From: Lota lota
Taxonomy: Eukaryota; Chordata; Actinopteri; Gadiformes; Lotidae
NCBI GenBank assembly: GCA_026745465.1
Contig: JACYXH010000203.1
Coordinates: 626,001-690,000 of the forward strand
Direction: 5' to 3'
Length of the DNA: 64,000 nucleotides
Part shown: positions 26,483-39,890 of the stretch, piece by piece
Position numbering within the stretch: the stretch's first letter is position 1
Layout of the letters: every line of letters begins with the position of its first letter
The notes under the pieces: model-generated
Told to the model about the DNA's origin: nothing
What the model saw: only the letters and a program-made list of their open reading frames with translations
The model's database searches: none
Position numbers and translations under genes: made by a program

Positions 26483-26761
26483 GTTGGGGGTGGGTGGCGG
26501 GAGTCATTCATAGGCTTAGTGTATGTATGTGTATGTGTATGTTTCGCCTCCTTTAATCTCGCCCACCCCCCCCCCCCCACCCCACCCCACCCCACCCCCC
26601 CCAAAGTTGGGGGTGGGTGGCGGGAGTCATTCATAGGCTTAGTGTATGTATGTGTATGTGTATGTTTCGCCTCCTTTAATCTCGCCCAGCCTCCCCCCCA
26701 AACCCCCCCCCCACCCCCCCCCCCCCCCCCCCCACCCCACCCCACCCCACCCCCCCCCAAA
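26483..26761. repeat. tandem duplication of about 120-155 bp with C-rich spacer
   Basis: A segment beginning GTTGGGGGTGGGTGGCGGGA and running through CATTCATAGGCTTAG, a TATG-rich run and CTTTAATCTCGCCCA occurs at 26483 and again at 26605. Each copy ends in a C-rich CCCCA array of different length. Only the C-rich parts differ appreciably. Confidence 0.9.
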
Positions 26762-27611
26762 CAGCAAACACTGGGTGTCAAGTGAAGCGTTTCAGGCAGC
26801 CAGGCCTTTCAGCCGGGGACAAAGGCTGGGAGAAGCTGTGGGACTCTGGGCCGGCCCTCTCGTTCGGTGAATGCCTCTCAGTTCTCCAGTGGAGCTCAAA
26901 AGGCCTTTGCCCTTCCAGCTGTAAAATTGGCTGACAGGGAGGCACTGAAGTCCAGCAGTACTCCTGCGAGTCCGGACCAAACGCCAGCATTTGTTCGGGC
27001 TGATTGACCCGAGCCTGCTCCCCAATATAACACTCAGGGACAACCTGCTCTTTAATCGTCCTTTAAGGAGAATCACAATGTTAACATGCTATATATACAC
27101 ACACACATACACACATGGATGGATAGTTGTCATCATTGAACTGAAAAGTGATTATTTTGTCAAATAAATTTTGAACATGAGATAAGATAAATTAACAGGC
27201 TAAACATCTACATTTGTAGTACACGGAAATATACAGTTCAATTAAACTATTTTAATTGAAATATACATTTCTTCTATTTTTTACAAAGGAATGTAATAGT
27301 TCCTTTGCTGTATTGTGTTTAGAATACATATTTAAAATGTACTATAGTAGACATTCAAAAGTTCATCAGAAAGTGTATTCACCCAAAAGATATTCCTATT
27401 CTTCATTCAAATCAAAATGGATGTAAAACATATATTGACATCTTTAGCATAGTACATGAACCACTTCTAAATGACAGCAAGAAGGACCTCTCTTCATCAC
27501 GCTCTTTCATTCCCCTCCCAGCAGCCAGTCCTCAGTACTGCTGGCTGCTGTTAAACCCACCGTTTCAGAAGAACATCAAACGGAAAGGAAAAATTGGGAA
27601 TGGCATTTTCA

Positions 27612-27640
27612 CCCCCCCCCCCCCCCCCCCCCCCCCCCCC
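27612..27640. repeat. 29-bp C-run
   Basis: A pure C homopolymer, followed by an ACCCC pair. Confidence 0.95.
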
Positions 27641-27869
27641 ACCCCACCCCGAGTCCATTTGTAAATGCATGAAACAGGTTAACGACGGCGCCACACACCT
27701 GGACGCTTTGAGGAGCAGCCCAGCGGAGGAGCGGGGGCCCGTCACCTGGCCGCGTCGGGGACACGATTCAGAACACCGTGCCTTCATCACGGGGCCCACT
27801 CTCTGTCAGAGAGAGGAAAAAAAGAGAAGGGAAAGGATTGTAACTTTGGCCCTATTGTTTAACAGCTTT

Positions 27870-28130
27870 CAAAGACAGAGGACATAGAAATTATTCTGAA
27901 GAGCAGGAGGCTCACGGTGTAAAATGACCTTTAACTGCACTTCCTTAGCTGAATCTCATCCAATTAGAGGACTGTATATTTTCCCTAATAGCAGCTGATG
28001 AGGCAGGGCGTATGAGCGAGCACGCCCGCACGGCGTTGCTATGCAGCGGGAAGGCTGCCGAGCTCCGGAGCAGCGCTGGGGAATAAGTGAGCAGAGAGCT
28101 TTAATTTGATAGGGTTAGAATCCTGCAGGC
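27870..28130. promoter_or_regulatory. candidate conserved regulatory element
   Basis: Unique sequence containing AAATGACCTTTAACTGC (a nuclear-receptor-like half site), CATCCAATTAGAGGA, CTAATAGCAGCTGATGAG and TTTAATTTGATAGGG. Confidence 0.28.
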
Positions 28131-28426
28131 TCCGGGGTTGGGGTCACAAGGAGCTCGTCTCACACTGAATATGAAGAAATCAGAAGTAAATTGCTTACAT
28201 CTGCTGCCAGTGGCGGTGGAGACGGTGATTGGCTCCCAGAGGTGGGTGCTATCTCACGCAGTCAGGGGAAGGGGGGCCTTGTTGCAAAGGAGGCTTGTAA
28301 TTCTGCATTAATAGATGTTAAAAAATTCTCCAAGCAACTGCTATAGAAATGCTGTTGTGAAAACCTTGATATCACACAAATGTATAAAAACATTGTGCAT
28401 ACACATATACATACATTTTGTGTTTG

Positions 28427-28444
28427 TGTGCGTGTGTGTGTGCG

Positions 28445-28512
<68 letters not shown>

Positions 28513-28518
28513 CGTGTG
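28427..28518. repeat. TG array
   Basis: A (GT)n array with CGCG interruptions at both ends. ORFs across it are low-complexity. Confidence 0.93.
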
Positions 28519-30027
28519 CATGTACATATAAACAGGATGTCAGAGTAAAAGCGTTTCCTAAAACAAGCACGGTTTATTTTAAAGCACTAATGCGTTTGTA
28601 ACACTGTCAAGCTATTTTGCTGAGCTCCAGACACGTTGTCTTTTCCTGTTTTCAGCACGCGAACTACCGCTGCGTGTTTCCTCATGACTGATCCAACATT
28701 CGGGACGCTGTCCAACACAAAATGAGACAGGCTGTGAAATATCACGAATGCTCCGGCAAGTGACACTTCATTGAAAGGTCTTTGTCACCAATTATGTGTC
28801 TATTAAGAAACAGTCAATCAGTCAATGTGCAAATAGCTAACCCTCCCAGGGCTGACTATCGACAGGATGCTGTCAATAGTCCGTGTGATATGATTGAGCT
28901 GTTAAGGAACTGTGTCCTCACCACACTGAAATCACTGCCACCACCCACAAGAAAAACACTAGTGCTGCCTAGCTGCACTGATCGACCCGAAGATATTAAA
29001 TCAAATACGTTGAAATAAAGTCTGATATTGGCACTGCTGCCTTTGATTTACCAGATGATTAGTTCACTAAATTAATTTGAATTCATTTAAATTAGAGTCA
29101 TTCCTTTGCCCTGCAAAAGAGAAAAAGCAGGATTAAGAAACAGTGTTGTAGGACTGGAACGTTGTCCTTTGTTGTCTTGTGTTGTCTGTAAAATGAAAAC
29201 GTTTACTGCTACTCCCTTTGCCAAGCCCACCTTGTATTTGAGACATATGTTAGACAAGAGCCGGAACTGAAAGAAGACGACGGACATTACAATTACCTGC
29301 TAACGTTGTACCTGCAGCATCCCTCGTCTGGACAATCCTTATCAAACTGTCCCCGTAAACTCTCTATTATATTGTGTCGCCATTTTGAGGCAAATGACTG
29401 CACAACGGCTGTCTCATCAAACCACATGCATCAGACACACTGGAATTACTGCCGTCGCGCTGGTCTAGAGTGGCATTCTGAGTCATGTAGGAAGCTTTAG
29501 AGATAATGGATGGTTTTTAAGTACAGTCTGAGCAGCCACCACAACCACACTATGGCAGGAATACAATACAACAGTCTGGATGAAACAGTAGGAGACATCC
29601 AGAGGTTATTTAGGCCTCTACATAGAGTACTAAATATATAAGATATAGTCTCTATTGTCTTGCATTTAACTGAGCATTTGTTTTTGCGTTCCATCTGATA
29701 ATGAAGACATGGACAGCGCAGTTCAGACAGGAGCAGTCAGGGAGAAGATTCTGAAATGAATGACCGATCCTGTGATGTGACATTTGCCTTTGCAGGGACG
29801 CTGCTGTGGATGTGTTTCTCGTGTTCATGACGAATGGAGCACGGAGATCCAGCCTCTCAGTGTGGTCACGAGGTACACAGACATGATGACGCGTCTCAAA
29901 TCCCGTTATTCCTCGCCTTAAAATGGACCATATGATTTGCCTCAGCCACGGCCATTAGGTGGATAAGTGTGTTTTCCCCCCCACCCCCCCTTTGTTTCGT
30001 TTTTCATTTGGGAGGCGAGGCTCTCGT

Positions 30028-30070
<43 letters not shown>

Positions 30071-30084
30071 CGGGGGGGGGGGGG
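30028..30084. repeat. G-run of 43 plus 13 bases
   Basis: A long G homopolymer with a single C at 30071. It is the second longest G-run in the window. Confidence 0.96.
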
Positions 30085-30790
30085 CAGTGAGCAGCGCCGC
30101 TCACAATCTCCCGCTTCTCCAGCACCGCGGCCATGGCGACCAGGACACACTCACTTAGGGGTCCGCTAAGACTAGCATCTCGTTATCGACACCAGCCCCT
30201 CTCAAGCTCGCTGGTGGGGCGGCGTCGCGGGGACTCATAACCAAACCGGGGGGTGGGGGGGGGGGGGCATGTCCTAGATGGAAGCATTTGAAAGGTGCTG
30301 ACCCGCGGGTCGGGTAAATACACTGGAGAACCCTGGGATGTTGTTCAGGTTCCAGGAGAGGGATGCACGTCATTCAGCCAATCGCACACAGGAGATTTGG
30401 CGGGAACATTTGGTGAGCCTTTTACATTTGACAAAGTATGACCAGAACAACTACAGAAGTACTACATTAAACAACACACATCTCAAAACATATTTTACAT
30501 TTTAAGTCAACCCAGCAACGCAAAGAAGGTTATTTTTCAGGTGAATTTCTCAACATATTTTTGTTGTTCTTATGTTCTGGGTGAGAAAAGAAGAAATAGA
30601 TAATAATTAAAAGTGAAGCTTACTCCAGCTCATAAATCAGGGGTGGGGGTTCCAGCTGAGCTCAATAAGCCGTCCCTTATAACATTGGCCAGTGGTGATG
30701 GGAATATCTGGGGTCAATCGAGGTGACATTGTCTTCTTCAACAGGAAATTAGCTTTTTTGTGGGGCTGTGTTCCCAAGGTAATGAGCAAT

Positions 30791-30806
30791 GTGTGTGTGT
30801 GTATGT

Positions 30807-30874
<68 letters not shown>
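30791..30874. repeat. TG array
   Basis: An (GT)n array with two TATG interruptions near its start. Confidence 0.95.
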
Positions 30875-30875
<1 letters not shown>

Positions 30876-33800
30876 GGTGATCTCTGCTAATATTGTTACA
30901 ATAACTAGATTAATTATTAAAAACAAGCACGTGGCCACATTGTTAAAGACCATCGATGGCACATTTGCCTGAAGAGGCTTCATGGAGGGGTGAAAGCTTT
31001 GTTATGGTGCAATGTAATTATATTAATAAATAATACAAAACCCCGGCCACATGGTACATTAACAAAGCAAACGTTGCCTGAGATCTGCAACTTGCCTTTG
31101 TAATGTAGGCTGACCTCCGAAAAACAACCCATGCCCTATGGGTTTAAAGGTCATTGTAAATTTGCCAACTACTGTGTTGTGTGGTGGCCATCTTCATTAT
31201 GATTCCAAAACTGTATTTATCATTTTTCCTGTTAGGGGTCAAGGTAAAAGTGGTTATTTTAGGGGAGAATTCCATTCATTTTAATCCAGAACATTCCGAC
31301 CGATGCAAGGTCATATCTCAGCATCTTTGTGGAGCTATGATGAGCGGGAGGAATATCAAGTCCAAATATGCAAATGAACGCTCCATATTGTATAACCACA
31401 TGCATCTGGCATGATTGGGCAGTGTAGGACAAATTGCCCTCAGCCAAGACAATTTGCTACTCAGCAAAAGCTAATGTTGAACAGTGCAGCCCTGTGCGTG
31501 ATTACCATGACAAAGGTGAGCGCTGAGCGGGAGGAAAGGAAAGAATAAACGGTGAAATCAACAACTCGTCTTTGGGTGGCGCAACGATTTTCCCGACTTC
31601 CGTCACTGGAATAAGGATTTGCTCTGAAAAATCACCGGGAGAATGGCCACTGTTCTTTTAAGACGGTGTACATACGTTATTCATACAATGCTAATTCCAC
31701 TCTGCCATTTTGATCACGTCATTCCCTCTGGAAAATTGCAATTAAGTTTGGGGAGATAAAACATGCCAACTGCTCTGCATTTCAAGGCTTGATTGGCCTA
31801 TCAGCTAGTCTGTGCGCCGCCATGGTTTTCATCACTGTTAATTGATCCTTTCTTTAATTAATCTGGAAAGGAAAGCCCGTATCTCTATCCCGTCTGATCA
31901 TCCGCCCTGTCTGTCACGGCACAATAAGGAGAGCCCTCTCCGTAGCGCCGCTGCCTCTTCCCTGAGCCCTTCACTGTGGCTCTCTTCCAAATGGACTATT
32001 TATGGTTTACACATCCAAGGGAGAGTGGTCTTCCGTACACGGAGTTCACAGGGCCTCGGCAGGCCACTTTGAACCGAGTCACACCTTGCTTTGAATCAGG
32101 GTGGTGGTCGCACCCATCAGCGACACTGCACTGGCTCTCCGTGGCGTGGTTGTTGGTTCACCAATGACTTAGACAGTGGTTCCTTTATTAAGTTAGTGTA
32201 TGTATGTGCACGGATGAAGTCTCACTCAAATATAGACGAATAGAAGGTTTTAAAAACATGAGAAAAAAGGTTTGAAGTGAAAGCTTCTTTTTTTTGCTGC
32301 TTTTTTACATTTAGAGAGAAATAGCTATGAATAAAATGGTCTACGGTAAAATGTGTTCTGGAAATAAGATGGCTATTACACATTTATGAATTAGGTTAGG
32401 TTATGTCTCCATAAGTGACCTACATAATAAGTAAGAAGCATTGTCTTCATCCATGACGAACATTCAGCCCTATTCTTGGCATTTTGGCAGTTACTGTGTG
32501 CTTTTGACAGATCTACCTGCTGTAATGGTCGCCTGTAGGAGGTGTGAAGCAAGGTCTTAACACTTGCCTTTTTGCTATGAATGTGTGGTTAGGGTTAGGG
32601 TTCCTTTTGTGCGCACAGTTAAAGTTACAATTGGACCATGAAGCGTTTTTTTCTCTTCCCTCTTTACAGACTGTAAAGAAATGGATGGGAGGCAGCTGAG
32701 AAATGAACATGTGAGAATCTGTTTCTGTCTAATTAAATCTACAGCACAGCCCCAAGCCTCGCTCTGCCAAGCGCCCCGTCCAAACAGCTAGAGCTGCGTT
32801 CTATGGTAGCACACTGCCACCTATAGGTCAACATGTGAAGTTCGCTTGCATTTCTGCCGTTAAAACCTTTGCTGCTTTTTCCTCTGATTATTGGAAAGAG
32901 AAAAAGAAAACGTTGCTGGAAACCATTAAGGGCCGATGGTGTCTTCTATTGGAATAAAACACACTACTTTAGGATCACACATCTCTTTTGATGCTTCCTT
33001 TATTTCTATTTGTACAACACATAGCAACCTACTAAAGGCGCAAATCATCCGAGTAGGAGCAGCGCGACCCGAGATTGTGTGTGTTATCATTGCAGAGTGT
33101 ATTTTATTTTGTGTTGTTGTTCTTTTTTTTCTCCTTTTCTTCTTCATGTGTGGCGAAGCTCCATTTGTTGTTATTGCTCTTGAGAACAAAGCAGCAGCAG
33201 AAGAAGAAGTGGCAGCTGGAGGAGCAATTTTTGTGCATCAAGGGTTGTTGAGAGTTCAATTATTTATCTTGTGAAGTGGTCCGAGGATGCGGTCAGCTCG
33301 GCTCATAATGCGAGGGAGAGGACATGTAGGAGACGGAGGATGTTGCTGCGATTTCAACCCGAAAAAGAAAAAGAGGAAGAAGTCAGCTCAAGCTTGTTTC
33401 CAGAAACGCAAAACTCCCACGGCCCCCCTCTGCAGTTCACGAGGAAGCATTGGGCCAGTCTTTATGTGCATGGTCATCACACCGGCCTAAATATAAATGA
33501 TCACAATGGGTTCATTCAATTAATCTATCATTACATTATGTTTTCTACATTTGAGTGGATATTAGAATAAGATACAATAAGGTCAATAACACCATGCTGG
33601 TCAAGTACTCTGAAACACAATGTTTCAGGATATGCATTGTAGAAAAAGGTTCACTATGCCATATGATTTACATTAGGCTAGGATGAAATGCTAACCTAGT
33701 TACAAACACCCATGCTTCCACACAGCCTGCCAATGTTTTTGTTCAAACTCTATCCACCTAAAATCTAATAGTAGGTTTAAGAATACATCCCTTTTGTATC

Positions 33801-34625
33801 CAATATATAAATATATTTTTTCCCAAGACAGAGTAGAGTGTCAAAGCATAAAACGGAGCTAAGGAAATTACCAGCAATTTCTACAATTGTGACAGATCCT
33901 AAATCCATCACCACAGATAGTACTCCACCAAACAGATCGCTTTCACAATGTCTGTTCATGTCCATCCATTCCTCTCAGTCAAATGGACTCTAGAGAAGTG
34001 ACTGATTTTCCACTGAACTCGATAATCCATGGACAGACTGGGTGTGCGCCATGGAGCTGCACTGCGCGCATGCAGCACCATTAAATCACCTCAAATGTCT
34101 CCATGATTCAATCTCTCCCACAGAGGACGACAAGTGAATTGAATTTCCCAAAGTGGCTGTCCATTTCCTCCCCTGAACGCGACGGACGGAGATGTTTCAG
34201 GAGAATTCAAATCCACTTTTGCAATCACTTTGCTCTCATATTATATCAGAGTTTTAGTAAAAAAGGAAAGTTACAGATCATTTTTTTCTTCATTTCTCTA
34301 AGTAACATTTAAGATTGCATTTCCTCTTCACCACGGCCAGAGGTGTGTTGGAACTACCGCCTCCTTTTTCTCTCTACGTTTGAAAGCATTTTTGGGGGAG
34401 CATGTTTTTTTTCTTTCTGCATTCCTGGTCAAGGATATCCTTTATGCTAAACCAGAGCACCCCCCCTCCCCCCCTCCCTCCCCCCCCCTCCCTCCCCTCC
34501 CCCCCCACCCCAAAGTGTTCACAGAGCAGCCAGATGAGACCCTGCATGGCGCAGCCTGTCAGCACAACACCACAACGCCTTTCACTGGCCATGGCTTCTC
34601 CAGTGACCCGCTTTCCCGCTCTCGG
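30875..34625. other. intergenic, unique AT-rich sequence
   Basis: A Sox-like palindrome (30892-30902), a short TTAGGG pair (32586-32601) and a candidate regulatory segment (31640-31880) were noted. ORFs at 32.9-33.5 kb have no homology I recognise. Confidence 0.6.
31640..31880. promoter_or_regulatory. candidate conserved regulatory element
   Basis: Repeat-free sequence with TGCAATTAAG, CTTGATTGGCC, GTTAATTGATC and TTTAATTAATC, all homeodomain-type cores. Conservation is untested. Confidence 0.28.
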
Positions 34626-34840
34626 GTGGTGCTGGTGCTGGTGGTGGTGGTGGTGGTGGTGCTGGTGGTGGTGCTGGTGCTGATGGTGGTGCAGGTGGTG
34701 GTGGTGGTGCTGGTGCAGGTGCTGATGGTGGTGCAGGTGGTGGTGGTGGTGGTGCTGGTGGTGGTGGTGGTGCTGGTGGTGGTGGTGGTGCTGGTGCAGG
34801 TGGTGCTGGTGCAGGTGGTGCTGCAGGTGGTGGAGGGGGA
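34626..34840. repeat. GGT/GCT/GCA trinucleotide array
   Basis: About 215 bp of (GGT)n mixed with GCTGGT and GCAGGT units, on a three-base period. Both strands stay open, giving spurious Val/Leu- or Pro/Ala-rich ORFs. Its position outside any gene argues against translation. Confidence 0.92.
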
Positions 34841-36085
34841 TGCATATCTAAACAGGTGTAATGGATTTCCCTACCGTTAAGGTTATGCGGCCTCCTATTC
34901 GTTGCCCTGCAGGGTAGGTGTGAAAATAACAACGTCTCCTTCAGCGGTCCTCAAAGACGCTCACTACTGCACACCTGGTCGCGGCGGGTTCCCCGCTAAT
35001 GCCTTGCGTGTCAGGGCAGAGTCAGGGAGAAGCACGGGGCTGTAGGGTAAACTACCGTGTCAGATCTACTGTCACTGTTTGTCCAGGGTCCGCGCCGCAG
35101 CCGTTGTGGTGTGGCGGGGGCCGCGGACGCCTAAAGGGGGGGGGGTGCTGCGTGCCGACTGCTTCCCAAAGTGAAACAGTAATTAGTGGAACCGTGACAT
35201 TGAGGTTTTCGGAAAAACCAGGGCCCCACTTTGCGCGTGTCTATCTTGGTAATAACAGTACATCCTTCTCATGATAACAGTCCCAGGGTCCCCCAAGTGT
35301 GAGTACCACAATCATTTGTTAGTCAAGAGCCCCCCCACCCCCACCCCCCCCAACCACTGCAGCTGTAGATACTGCCAGGCAGACGAGGCACATATAGGCT
35401 GGGGATCACTTATTCCCTCCGACAGACTGGGCCTGTTTGCTACCTGCTTAATCCCCGGCATTTTAAAATTGTGTTTGGAATAAACTGACTAAAGGGAATA
35501 GGGGGCTCCGGAGCCGGAGAGGAAATGGAGAGCTCTTTAGCTGTGATTGGCAGGTCTCGGCGGTTGAACGTCTCTTCCCGTAAAAAGGCATCTGCCTCGA
35601 CTCATGGTGGGAATCCCTGTTCCGAAGTGAGGCGAAAAAGGCATTGTCCTAATTACCCCCACACACCCACACACTCCCCCACCCACCCACACACTCCCCC
35701 ACCCAGTCACCCCCCCCCCACCTCCCCTGCTTCTAACACCTCCGCAACTGTACTACTCACTCACGCTAACACAGAAACACAATTAATGGTAAGCGATTAT
35801 TTACTAGGGTGTGGGAGGTGGGGGTGTGGGTGGGACATCCAGTGGAGAGAGACAGACAGTGGTCCTAAGAGACCCCCACGTCTGTCATCGGGGGTGGCCC
35901 CGGCAATCCAATTAAGGCTGAGATGTGTCAGCCTGTTAGGGGCTGGATGACCGTGTCCGTCATCCAGCAATCACATTCTTCCCTGGGTTTTCTGTTTTCG
36001 TTTGAATCCAATGTCTTCTCGAGAGACAAAAGAGCTACCAACGCTACATGGGGAGAATCGCAGAGCTTGCCAAACCACCAGTAGT

Positions 36086-36111
36086 CCCCCCCCCCCCCCC
36101 CCCCCCCCCCC
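36086..36111. repeat. 26-bp C-run
   Basis: A pure C homopolymer in otherwise unique sequence. Confidence 0.95.
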
Positions 36112-36494
36112 TCCCAAAAACAAAAGCCCAATTTGAAGATATTAGACGTGTTTATTGGTGAGCTAAAGCTGGACGAGATGCAGGCGTGTGATAGCATTCC
36201 CTTTCGGGGGTATTCTTAGTTTAGTGGTAGCAGAAGGTGTTTTGTTACCGCTGGTCCACGGCCGTCTACCTGGGGGGTTTGGACTGAAGGTTGTTGGAAT
36301 GAAGCATGAAGATGGGGGAGGGAGGGGGGCGGGTACACAGGAGTGGGGAGGGAGGGGGGTGGAGGGGTCGTTGTGTGTGGTAAAATTCCTCATAGCTCCT
36401 TTCGACGTGGACCTCATCACATACCCTTCTGGGGTCCCTGTAGGTCAGCGGGCAGGTGGGAGGGAGGCGGAGCAGAGAACCAGCGAGGGCAGGA

Positions 36495-36666
36495 GGTGTG
36501 TGTGTGTGTGTGTGTGGGGGGGTGGGGGGGGGGGGGGGGATCTGCATCTGGGCTGAATTAGAGGAAGGAAATATGACAGGGCCTGGAAAGTTTTTCTTTG
36601 GGATCTGGAAGGCAGATCTTCTTTCCTGAGGGCCTGCAGGTTAGGGTGTCAGCAGGGGTTGTGTGA

Positions 36667-36730
<64 letters not shown>

Positions 36731-36797
36731 GCATGTGCGCGTGTGTACGTGCGCGTATGTGTGTGTGTGAGGAGCAGGTGCCCCCCCCCCCCCCCCC
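36495..36797. repeat. TG arrays with G-run and C-run
   Basis: A short TG array joins a G-run (36500-36539), then a longer TG array spans 36670-36770 and a C-run 36781-36797. Confidence 0.92.
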
Positions 36798-37479
36798 TCG
36801 TCTGCTGGTGTCATGGTGCGTTTACGCCTAAATGAAATTCTTTGACTTTGACAGATTCTCGTGCTCTGTTTTACCTTTCATGGCGTCGGCCTGACGCTTA
36901 CACCGAATTTCAAATGCATATCGTGACAAAAACAAGGAGAGACTAAATAAATCTCATTGAATCATTGTAACTGCCTTGGATTATCTCATCTTATGTTACC
37001 TAATGGTGAAGGGGAGAACATGTTGAGAACCCCACAGTGTAAAACCATGAGTGGTTGATTTAACACTGCCTGGACACTTATTGGAAACTGTAATATGGGA
37101 GAGGAAGGGACTGGCTAAATGCTTGAAGGGGCCAAGACTAACAACGTCTCCGTTATAGTCTCATAATTCCCCCTATGGCTCCATTGTATTCTCCGTCTCG
37201 CTGTGCATGCTTCCCCTGGTATGCACGATATACCAGCAACTGACACAGTTGAGAATTGATTCAGCACTACATTAAGTAATAGAATAATCACTGAAATAGC
37301 TGGGAAAGAGAAAAGACTGCGGCATATTAAGCACACATTAGCGTCAAAACTAGGCAAATGGTTTGGATGAAATTAGAGAGCAGTGCGACTTGGACTAGCT
37401 TGCTGTATCGTCTTGCTTTTGGCATCTCCTGGCACAATGAAGTGGCAGATCTATTTTCCACATCATTTTTTTGCATCTC

Positions 37480-37492
37480 CGTCTCTCTCTCT

Positions 37493-37551
<59 letters not shown>
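37480..37551. repeat. CT microsatellite
   Basis: A (CT)n array with two CCCT interruptions at its 5' end. Confidence 0.95.
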
Positions 37552-37556
<5 letters not shown>

Positions 37557-38167
37557 GTTATTGTCAAAACAATGCAGTCAGTGATATGACTGTAAGCATT
37601 GTTAAAGTTACCCAGTAGAATGGAGCGCTGAATACTGTACGGTTACACTCGTACGAAGCTAATCGCGCGCCACATTCACTAGTCAGCCATTCGGAAATTA
37701 TTTTTAACAGTAAAACTTGTCTTATAGCATCTCCATTTATCAGTCCGCTTATTCTGTTTGTGAATGCTGGCAAGACCGAAGTGATCCTCAATCTGCAAAC
37801 TTGAGTGTTGACTATCTATTCCTTATTGTTATTCACAGTGAGAATTCATGTTGCACAAAACCATATCTCCATGCCAGTGCGTTGGAGTGACACCATTGTC
37901 TTTTAGGCCACAACCGAGGGACATATTTAGCAGACAGGCTAAACTGCTGAAACGTTAGAGCTGGGCTCTAGGACTGGGCTTCCCTAACCCTCACTGCCCA
38001 GCCGTCCACTGGAGCGTCATCAAACGGTTGGTAGTTTGGCATTAGCTGGGTTCTTCCTTACTCTGCCTGTAGTGCATCACTGATGAACGGTGCAGTGCAC
38101 TATTACATACAAACAGCTAGTTTCCTTCACAGGGTTAAGTGTAGTTTGGATTGTATGGAGTATTTGG

Positions 38168-38444
38168 AGTGTGTGTGTGTGTGTGTATGTGTGTATGTGT
38201 GTGTGTACGGTGTGTGTTTGTGTGTGTGTACGGTGTGTGTATGTGTGTGTGTACGGTGTGTGTATGTGTGTGTGTGTGTACGGTGTGTGTGTGTGTGTGT
38301 GTGTACGGTGTGTGTGTGTGTGTGTGTGTGTGTACGGTGTGTGTGTGTGTGTGTGTGTGTACGGTGTGTGTGTGTGTGTATGTGTGTGTGTGTGTGTGTG
38401 TATGTGTGTGTGTGTATGTGTGTGTGTGTGTGTGTGTGTGTACG

Positions 38445-38475
<31 letters not shown>

Positions 38476-38480
38476 TGTGA
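38168..38480. repeat. TG array punctuated by TACGG
   Basis: TACGG occurs eight times (38206, 38229, 38252, 38279, 38304, 38333, 38360 and 38441) within TG repeats, at spacings of 23-29 bp except the last, which is 81 bp. This is a minisatellite growing inside a microsatellite. Confidence 0.93.
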
Positions 38481-39724
38481 CATTTAGGATTGGGTGAGTG
38501 GGTTTCCCCTATATTGCGGTAAATGTCAATCATGACAGGTATTATTTTCTGCCCCACTTTCCCACAGATCTCGATGGCGTTGTCTCAAACCATTTCACAA
38601 TACGGTTTGATTCGGCGCGTTTGTCCACCTATCCCGTGTTGTTAATACCCGTATTTCCATCGTACACACGTCACTGTAGTGCGAGTCATTTTAACGGCCG
38701 CTGTCTGCGTTTGGGAGATGTACAGACAGCCCGCTCCGGTGTCCCACCTGCTGGCGTTGTCAGGAGAGTGGGACGGGAATATGCAGCCCAACGACGGGAT
38801 GCAACAGAGTAGGAGTTGGTAGGATGATGAAGAGGCTGCCGCCTCGCGCATCCTCTTCATGCTTTATTCATTCTTGTTATTCTCGTTTGTTTGGGGGTTG
38901 TTTAGTTGGGGAGGAAGAAGGCCTGGTAATAGCGGGCATTTTCCGTAATTATTCATTCCCTGTCTGTTGATGCACCCGATGGTATAGAATGCTTTGTTAT
39001 CTGATCGTTAGATATAGCTTTCTGAAAACGAAATATATTTCTGTATGTAACGCAGAGAGATGAACTTCTCGACTCCTAATGCAAAAACAGATGGCTTCTT
39101 ACTGCTTATTCTCGTAAAAAAAAGTATATAGAAATGATGGCCCTAGAATATCTAAACTTTTTAATGAAATAGTATATAATCCCATTTATAAATAGTAGTC
39201 TTCCTCTTGTTTTGGTTTGTTATTCGTCTGGATGCGAGACAATAGCGGCTCCACCAACGCAGTAAATGTACTCTACGCCCTTCAGCTGTGCAAAACTTAG
39301 TCTTGGAAGGAAAGAGTCCATTCTCACCCACACACGCAGGGCTTGGGTGGTGTGGGATGGTGCCGGCCAGTAATGATTTACAAATAACAATAAATGGGAA
39401 GAATAAAGAAATCAATAAATCAGTAGATCTCTGGATATTTGTGTGGCAACCGTATTTCTTTATTAATCTCGGGTGTGTTTTATTTGTTTTCGCCTCTCCA
39501 AGGCAGGAGCCAGGAATCCCAAATTATCCAGGGGGTTAGGGGGGCAGTGTGGCCCCAAGGCCCCCAGCCCCATAGCGCAGCTAACGTATTCAATAGCCTG
39601 GGGCACGAGGAGGAGAGGAGTGGCCCCACTGCATACTGATGCCGGGATAGACGGCAGTAATTGGAGCTGCAGAGGAGAGGGGAGAGGAGGGCAAGCACTG
39701 GGAGATGATGGCTTTGTTTTCCCT

Positions 39725-39890
39725 CTCTCGCTCTCATTCTCTCTCTCTCTCTGGCTCTGGCTCTCTCGTGCTTTCTCTCTTTGGCTGTCTCTCTCTCTCT
39801 CTCTCTCTCTCTGGCTGTCTCTCTCTCTTCCTCTCTCTCTCTGGCTGTCTCTCTCTCTTCCTCTCTCTCTCTCTCTCTGGCTGTCTGTGC
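39725..39890. repeat. CT-rich array with CTGGCTGT units
   Basis: CT repeats are interrupted by TGGCTGT at semi-regular intervals. A CCA/CCT-rich stretch follows to about 40040. Confidence 0.9.

Larger units (their letters stand above)
26762..30790. other. intergenic, unique AT-rich sequence
   Basis: AT-rich and featureless at 27080-27480. A candidate regulatory segment lies at 27870-28130. Repeats are listed separately. No gene was seen. Confidence 0.6.
34841..38167. other. intergenic, mixed unique and simple-repeat sequence
   Basis: C-, G-, TG- and CT-rich tracts are separated by unique sequence (36,830-37,470 and 37,560-38,160). No gene was seen. Confidence 0.6.

Noticed and set aside
32586..32601. 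Telomere-like TTAGGG repeat
   Set aside because: Only about two and a half units, which is expected by chance in 64 kb.
34380..34932. ORFs rich in Val/Leu or Pro/Ala
   Set aside because: Made by the GGT/GCT trinucleotide array; no start, splice or homology evidence.
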